A stretch of 64,000 nucleotides of DNA, taken from contig OZ024726.1 in the NCBI GenBank assembly GCA_964016875.1, positions 29,749,503 to 29,813,502 of the forward strand, given 5' to 3'. This document shows, in pieces, positions 58,754-64,000 of the stretch (position 1 is its first letter; every line of letters starts with the position of its first letter). The notes beneath the pieces are model-generated. The model was not told where the DNA came from and did not search any database. It worked only from the letters and a program-made list of their open reading frames with translations. This stretch comes from Fallopia convolvulus (taxonomy: Eukaryota > Streptophyta > Magnoliopsida > Caryophyllales > Polygonaceae). The position numbers were made by a program, and so were the translations under genes.

Positions 58754-58795
58754 CTCACTATTATGACCCTGCTCAGTGATGGAAATATCGGCCTC

Positions 58796-59398
58796 TTAAG
58801 TTTCTTCATTTTGATCAAGCTCAACATTACCAAAATTTCCATTTTCTTCTATTTCTTCTAGAGCTGGCATATTAGAATTGTCTGGGTCATCCACCTGTGC
58901 CAGGTCAACAACCTTTGGAACCTGAACAACTTCCACAACACAAACTTCTGATTCATCACAAAGTCGGAAGCCCATATTGCCTTCATCTTCATCGACAATA
59001 GAGCTTCCTCCCATAGTGTTCTCATCAAACACAACATGAACACTTTCCTCTACTTTTCTAATTCGCTTGTTGAAGACTTTGTAGGCCTTGCTATGTTGAG
59101 AATAGCCTACGAAGGTTCCTTCATCACTCCTAGCATCCATCTTACCCAGATTATCTTTTCCATTATTATGTACGAAATATTTGCAACCAAACATACGTAG
59201 GTGAGAAATATTAGGTTTTCTTCCTCTCAAAAGCTCATATGGTATCTTCCCAAGAAGAGGACGCACCATAGCTCAGTTTAGTACATAACAAGAAGCATTG
59301 ATAGCTTCACCCCAGAAATTCCTTGGTAGAGCACTCGAGATCATCATAATTCTCGACATATCCTCCAAAGTACGGTTCTTTCTCTCAACTACACCATT
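58796..59398 (-). pseudogene. Copia integrase C-terminal part
   Basis: Follows the stop after ...SAPRTPQ at 59399. The frame carries GKIPYELLRGRKPNISHLRM, FGCKYFVHNN and ARSDEGTFVGYSQHSKAYKV, the usual end of the integrase core and the C-terminal GKNN-type region of Ty1/copia. A stop after NETVAGSS-like sequence at 58796 separates it from RT. An acidic linker (EEIEENGNFGNVELDQNEE) is typical of the hinge before RT. Confidence 0.85.
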
Positions 59399-60304
59399 CT
59401 ATTGAGGAGTTCTTGGGGCTGAAAAATTGTGACCTACACCATTTTCTTTGCAAAAGTCCAAGCACTGAGCATTTTCAAATTCTGTGCCATGATCAGATCG
59501 AATTGAAACCAAAGGTACTCCAAGCACCTTTTCTATTAATTTCCTCCATGCACAGAATTCTTCGAATACCTGGTCTTTAGAGGACAAGAAAAACACCCAA
59601 GTAGACCGTGAAAAGTCATCAACAATAACATAAACATATCTATTACCTCCTCGACTTTTCACATGCATAGGTCCACAATGATCCATATGAATTAATTCTA
59701 AAGGCTTAGATGTACTTACCTCCTTTTTCGATTGAAATGAAGATCTAACCTGTTTTCCTTTCACACAAACTTCACAGATTTCATACTTGTTTGGATCAAC
59801 CTTAGGTAATCCACGTACCAATTCCTGATTGTGAAGTTTGTTGATAAGTTGTAGACTCGCATGACCACACCTGTTGTGCCAGAGGTTGGCAACGTCTTCG
59901 ATCACTTGAAAATACAACTTTTCTTTAAGCAAGAGCCAGGGAACAACTTTATAAAGATTGTTCTCACAAGTTCCCTTCAGAAGAGTCTTAACTGAGCTAA
60001 CATCAATTACTTGACATCCATGAGAATCAAAAAGTACTTGATAGAGATTGTTAGCACATAGTTGGGAAACACTTAAAAGATTGTATCTAAGACCTTTGAC
60101 ATAGCTGACGTTGTTGACACAAAAGTTCTTAGAGATTCTTAACTTCCCAAAGCCTATGACTTGTCCCTTACTATTATTACCGAAGGTGATGTTGCTACCT
60201 TCTTGTTGATGAAGTGAGATGAATGACTCAAAGCTTCCCGTCATATGAGTTGAACACGCACTATCGAAGAACCAGGGACTGCTTTCTCTCACTTCATTCT
60301 GCAA
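59399..60304 (-). pseudogene. Copia protease and integrase N-terminal part
   Basis: The protease signature is WFFDSACSTHMTGSF (family (L/W)DSGCSxHMTG, so Gly is Ala here). Then come FGKLRISKNFCVNNVSYVKG, YNLLSVSQLC, the integrase zinc finger (LWHNRCGHASLQLINKL...CEVCVKGKQVRSSF) and the core (IHMDHCGPMHVKSRGGNRYV, DDFSRSTWVFF, IRSDHGTEFEN). A stop in place of the Gln of TPQQNGV ends the frame. Confidence 0.9.
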
Positions 60305-60312
60305 GGTAAAAG

Positions 60313-62231
60313 TCAGTTTTTACGAACCCAGAGTTGGACAACGTGAAGATTTTCAGAACATCTTTCAGTATAAACTCTCTTAGGATCTATCGTAGGCTCA
60401 CATTCATGAGCATCCCAAAGTCCATAAGATTTTCTATCCCTTTTCTTTTTCATGCACTCATGTTGAAGATGACCTTCTTTTCCACAATTCCAACAAGTTT
60501 TATGACTCTTAAGACCAACATACTTGCTGTACCCATGATAGACCGGTTTGTTTTTAATACCAGCTTGAAAGTCAATTTTTGATGGCTTCAAGTTCTCAAC
60601 TTGTTTCTTCTAGATTTTGTGTGCTTTCTGGCCTGAATACCAAGGTCGCTTACCTTTGCCTAGGTTCCCCACCTCTGAAGTAGAACAACTTCCATTGTTG
60701 TTACATACAGGTGTGTTACCTTTAGGTTTGGGTGGACATAGAGTTTTCAAATCCTTAGGCACATAGGGATATCCAAGTCCAAGTCTTGAAGTTACAAAAG
60801 TTTTAGCAAATTCTTCAAAATCTTTCTTAGCAACAAACTCTTCTATCCCTTTTTTCTTTTTAGACTCATTACTTGCCTTCTCATTTTCAAGGTCATTGAC
60901 TAACTTAGCATTACCAAGTTTTAACATGAGATTTTCTCCTTCAAGGTTTTTTACTTTCTTTTCTAAGTCATCCACTTCAGTTTTCATATTATCACAAGTT
61001 TTACATGCAAGAGACTCAGAAACAAATGAATTCTGCTCTAACTTAGCACATTTGAGTGACCAACCATGATTATCATCCATTAAATTAGAGATATTATCTT
61101 CTTTTTCTTCAAATTTCTCACTGAGTTTGGTAACCTGGGTTCCCAACTTCTCAATGATAGCATGCAACTGTTCTTTTGTTTTGTTGGACAAAATAGATGA
61201 AAGTTCAGAATCATATACCTCTTTTGGAGCATCTATAGCCATGAGACACACTTCTCCTTGTTGACTTGCCTCATCTTCAGCATCGGAATCATCCCAAGTG
61301 GCCAACAAAGCGCTTTTGTCTCCTATTGACTTCCTTTTGACATAATTTCTTGTAAAGTGTCCTTTTCTCGAACAATGATAACAAATCACTTCCTTCATAT
61401 CTCTGACAGGTTCTGTCCCTCTAGATGGAATTTACTGTTGCGATTCCAAAGCCTTTTCATGGCTCTTGAAATGAATGCAACTTCTTCGTCACTGTTAACT
61501 TGATCATCATCACATTGTGCAAGATCGAAGGCCCTTTTCAACTTTCAAGGCAATGTTCTTAACCTTGTCAGTTTCGAGGCGATCATCTCGTCTTTGCTTT
61601 ATTCCTCCATACATAGTCAACTTTCCTATGACATCTTCCAAGGTGAGTGACTTGGTCTCATTGTTGGTTAGCAATGCAGCAGCAACCTCATTCCATTTTG
61701 AGTTGAGCCCTTGGATCAACTTGCTAACATGGTTCCATTGAGGAAGTTTTTCATCAAGAGACTCAAATTGGCTAACCACAGCTTGAAATTTTGAGTGATA
61801 ATCACCCAAGGATTCACTCTTTTCTTGACTCATTCCTTCACACTCTCTTTCCAGAGCAATGATGCGATCCTTCTTCACATCATCATTTCGTTGGTGCAGC
61901 CTTTTGAGAGCATCCCAGATTTGCTCAGCTGTCTTGTACTGGACAACCTTCTTCATGTCTCCAAGGTTTAGAGCATGATGAAGAACCTTCTTAGCACGAG
62001 TGTTCTTCTCTAGCTTCTTGTACTCAGCGTCACCATAGTCCTCCTTCTTTTTCTGTCCTTTCCATCAGCAATGAGAAAAGTTTCAGGACCCATCTCGATA
62101 ACCTTCCAGAGTTGTCCGTCGAGTGAGCAAATATGGGTCTCCATTTGCTCGACCCACCAATCATACTCACCAACTTTGAGCACTGGTGGCTTCCAGAACG
62201 AATCATTGATGGCTGTGTTTGTCGAAGTCAT
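60313..62231 (-). pseudogene. Copia gag with two zinc knuckles (frameshifted)
   Basis: The start is MTSTNTAINDSFWKPPVLKV at 62231, preferred to an upstream Met because this is the usual Gag start. WWVEQMETHI and QLWKVIE follow. A single-base loss near 62050 shifts the frame; Gag resumes at 61510-61956 (TAEQIWDALKRLHQ, SESLGDYHSKFQAVVSQFES, LTLEDVIGKLTMY). After another shift, 60610-61398 has a CCHC knuckle (CYHCSRKGHFTRNYVKR with the last Cys lost) and a coiled coil. After a TAG stop, 60313-60591 has a second, intact knuckle (CWNCGKEGHLQHEC). The product would be the capsid and RNA-binding protein. Confidence 0.88.
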
Positions 62232-62268
62232 CTTTTCTGTAAAAAGTACTAAAACAGATCTAGAGCCA

Positions 62269-62281
62269 GGCTCTGATACCA
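62269..62281 (-). other. Primer-binding site of the copia element
   Basis: The minus strand reads TGGTATCAGAGCC, complementary to initiator tRNA-Met, two bases from the 5' LTR. Confidence 0.92.
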
Positions 62282-62283
62282 AT

Positions 62284-63031
62284 TGTAGGATCGTTAGTAC
62301 GTCTAGGTTGTCGACCTCAACTAAGTCGTCAACCTCTTAAGTAAATGCAGCGGAAATAAACTACAAGAAAGACTTACTTGAACACAATGATTTTTATTGT
62401 GGAAACACTTGATTGATGAACTCTATCAACCAAGTGTGAAAACCACTCCCTTCCAAGTTCTCGCTTAGCTTGCTTTATTGATCTTTTGGATTGTTTATAA
62501 GACCACCCTGGATCTAGACCTACTTCCCAAGCACTCTAGAACTCGTTGTGAATCGAGTAATTACAACCCTGAACCCGTCTAACAAGCCTGCGTCTCTCGA
62601 ATTCCCGTTTTCTTTTCTTTTTTAACACAAATATGGAGTATGAGTTCGTGAGTATTCTAACCTAAAGCCTTAGCTTAAATACACACACTAGGTCAGATAA
62701 AAGAGAATAATATCTTCCAATTCAGTTATGGCAAGATATTATTTCTTTTATCCTTACAAAATAATCCTAAGCATATAAAAAGATTACAATAAAAATGGCT
62801 TAGGGCAAAGACAATAATCGGCTAACAATATAATCCTCATGAGATCTTTCCTAAAACAAGATTAAACTATCCAAACTCCAAAGATCTCACACGTCTTCAA
62901 GATCTCCAAGATTTGCCTTCAACACACGTCGACGACCTGACTGACGTTGGCGACTCTGTTCAAAGACTCGAGGTCGTTCACGTGGTAGACGTTTGGAAAC
63001 ATCAAAATCAAAGCCTCCAGCTTTTCTAACA
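62284..63031 (-). repeat. 5' LTR of the copia element (748 bp)
   Basis: Near-identical to 53432-54193. The differences are scattered substitutions, a 24-bp-scale deletion near 62467 and a small insertion near 62505. Flanked outside by CAAAT. Confidence 0.92.
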
Positions 63032-63036
63032 CAAAT

Positions 63037-63874
63037 TGATGGGCAGCCTAAACCGGCATACCTAATTTAGACATGATGGATAAAGAAAGGGTAAAATGTT
63101 ATACTGCTAAACTATTGCAATGTTTTTAGTACAGTCCATTGTTGAATAAAAATGTGTATAATTGTAAAATATAATTTATTTGATTTTTAGATTTGAGTTC
63201 GATCCTTTCTTTTTACCCTCTTGATTAAAAGTCATACAAATACAAAATCTTAGGTAGTTAGGTTGGTTTTATGATTTGGGCTGTATCCAGGTTTCGATGG
63301 GTTGCCTACGTATCTCTTTAGAGAAAATCAAGCATTATGTATTTCAGAGTGTTTTGGTTTTTGTGTTTGTGTGTGAGATTTTTCATGCATCAGATGAACG
63401 AGCCTAAACCCACCTTCTAGGAAGGGTTGTCTAGACCTATTCCAACTATCATTTGCATGGCTCGAATAAGATTAAACCCACTTTCTAGGAAGGGTTGTCT
63501 AAGCATTCGCATTTCTCGTACACAATTTTGATAGTGCGTTTTTAGATTTAAAACTTTGATTTGATTTGGGTTATGCAACTGTACTCAATGAAATTTTATA
63601 TCGAGTTATCTACGTATCCTTTCTTTAGGCATCAAGTCCATACATAGTTCTTATAGAACTCATTTTTCATTTTGTAAATTTAATTTGAGATATGCGACTG
63701 AACTTGACACATATTTGATTTCGTATCAAGTTTCCTACGTAGTTCATAAGAGAACATCAAATCTTTACGTAGTTCTTTGAACAAGTTAGGTGTTTGATTT
63801 AAGGGTGTGATTGAACTCGACGAGCATTTGCTTTGTATCAAGTTTCCTACGTAGTTCATATACCAAACGAGCCC
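63037..63874. repeat. Flank with CCTACGTA-type short repeats
   Basis: No coding sequence. Two copies of TTCTAGGAAGGGTTGTCTA lie at about 63414 and 63483. The words GTTGCCTACGTATC, TATCTACGTATCC and TTTCCTACGTAGTTCAT recur at about 63302, 63607, 63729 and 63843. GTTGCCTACGTATC is common in the leader of plant LTR elements, so this may be an old LTR or leader fragment. Confidence 0.4.
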
Positions 63875-63877
63875 TTA

Positions 63878-64000
63878 GGGCTCATTTGGTATAACTTTGG
63901 AATCGGATTGGAATCAAGAATCGGAATGGAATCAGGAATCAGAATGCGTCATTCCTAAAACTTTGTGTTTGGTATATCATTGGAATGAATCATTCCTATA
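63878..64000 (+). mobile_element. Start of a MITE (cut by window edge)
   Basis: The end GGGCTCATTTGGTATAAC resembles PIF/Harbinger-type MITE ends and is preceded by TTA, their usual target site. The body has repeated GGAATGGAATCA / GGAATCAGAATG words. The other end lies beyond the window. Confidence 0.5.

Larger units (their letters stand above)
53432..63031 (-). mobile_element. Ty1/copia SIRE/Maximus-type retrotransposon
   Basis: Complete structure on the minus strand: 5' LTR 62284-63031, primer-binding site 62269-62281, gag, pol (protease, integrase, RT, RNase H), an extra 3' coding region (54720-56551), polypurine tract and 3' LTR 53432-54193. The target duplication CAAAT lies at 53427-53431 and 63032-63036. 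Integrase precedes RT, which defines Ty1/copia. The long unit, two zinc knuckles and 3' extra ORF point to the SIRE/Maximus group. Several frameshifts and stops make it non-autonomous now. The LTRs are still very similar, with one short deletion in the right LTR, so the insertion is fairly young. Confidence 0.93.

Overview
This is a stretch of AT-rich nuclear DNA from a flowering plant, almost certainly a eudicot. The signs are spliced genes with GT-AG introns, two recognisable plant genes, and a dense layer of nested plant transposons: Ty3/gypsy and Ty1/copia elements primed by initiator tRNA-Met, Helitrons with a CTAG end, hAT and PIF/Harbinger-like elements, L1 and RTE LINEs, and SINEs. A TTG-repeat tail resembling that of asterid TS-type SINEs hints at an asterid, but the sequence does not settle the species.

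Layout. 1-10566 is a degenerate minus-strand Ty3/gypsy element (A) with very long LTRs; its 3' LTR runs off the left edge, and a smaller LTR-like insertion sits inside it at about 4150-5520. 10567-18110 is an AT-rich mosaic: a cut Helitron tail, one Helitron with both ends (11794-12800), a second with a clear 3' end (17909), a SINE relic, and an inverted-repeat pair that may mark a split DNA transposon. 18324-21654 is a solo LTR with a 5-bp target duplication. 22140-27760 holds an RTE LINE fragment, then an L1-type LINE fragment interrupted by a rearranged, head-to-tail non-autonomous LTR element (23860-27570). 27761-31260 is the broken pol of a minus-strand chromovirus (element B).

The first host gene is REV1 (31599-41578, plus strand). 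It has 23 exons that join without a frame error into a protein of about 1122 residues with a BRCT domain, a Y-family polymerase core, two ubiquitin-binding motifs and the REV1 C-terminal domain. Its start lies only about 340 bp from the chromovirus remnant, and two introns carry small transposon insertions.

41580-46860 holds about 210-bp repeats rich in a GTTGATGACA motif, a minus-strand Ulp1-type cysteine protease remnant and duplicated acidic, Gln/Asn-rich exon-like modules. This combination is typical of Ulp1-carrying Mutator-like elements, although I could not find terminal repeats. 46883-47301 is a hAT-type MITE. A SINE (47790-48001) and an L1 RNase H fragment (48059-48463), both with target duplications, lie just upstream of the second host gene. 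That gene (48601-52959, plus) resembles plant Nudix hydrolase 9, with its frame apparently lost at the start of the Nudix motif.

53432-63031 is a 9.6-kb minus-strand Ty1/copia element of SIRE/Maximus type, with LTRs of 762 and 748 bp, a 5-bp target duplication, and extra coding sequence between pol and the 3' LTR. The last kilobase has short repeats with a CCTACGTA core and the start of another MITE.

Nothing here works as a prokaryotic operon or a single new pathway. The two host genes act separately, in translesion DNA synthesis and nucleotide-derivative hydrolysis. The main interest is in the transposon rearrangements, the broken Nudix exon and the Ulp1-linked repeat region.
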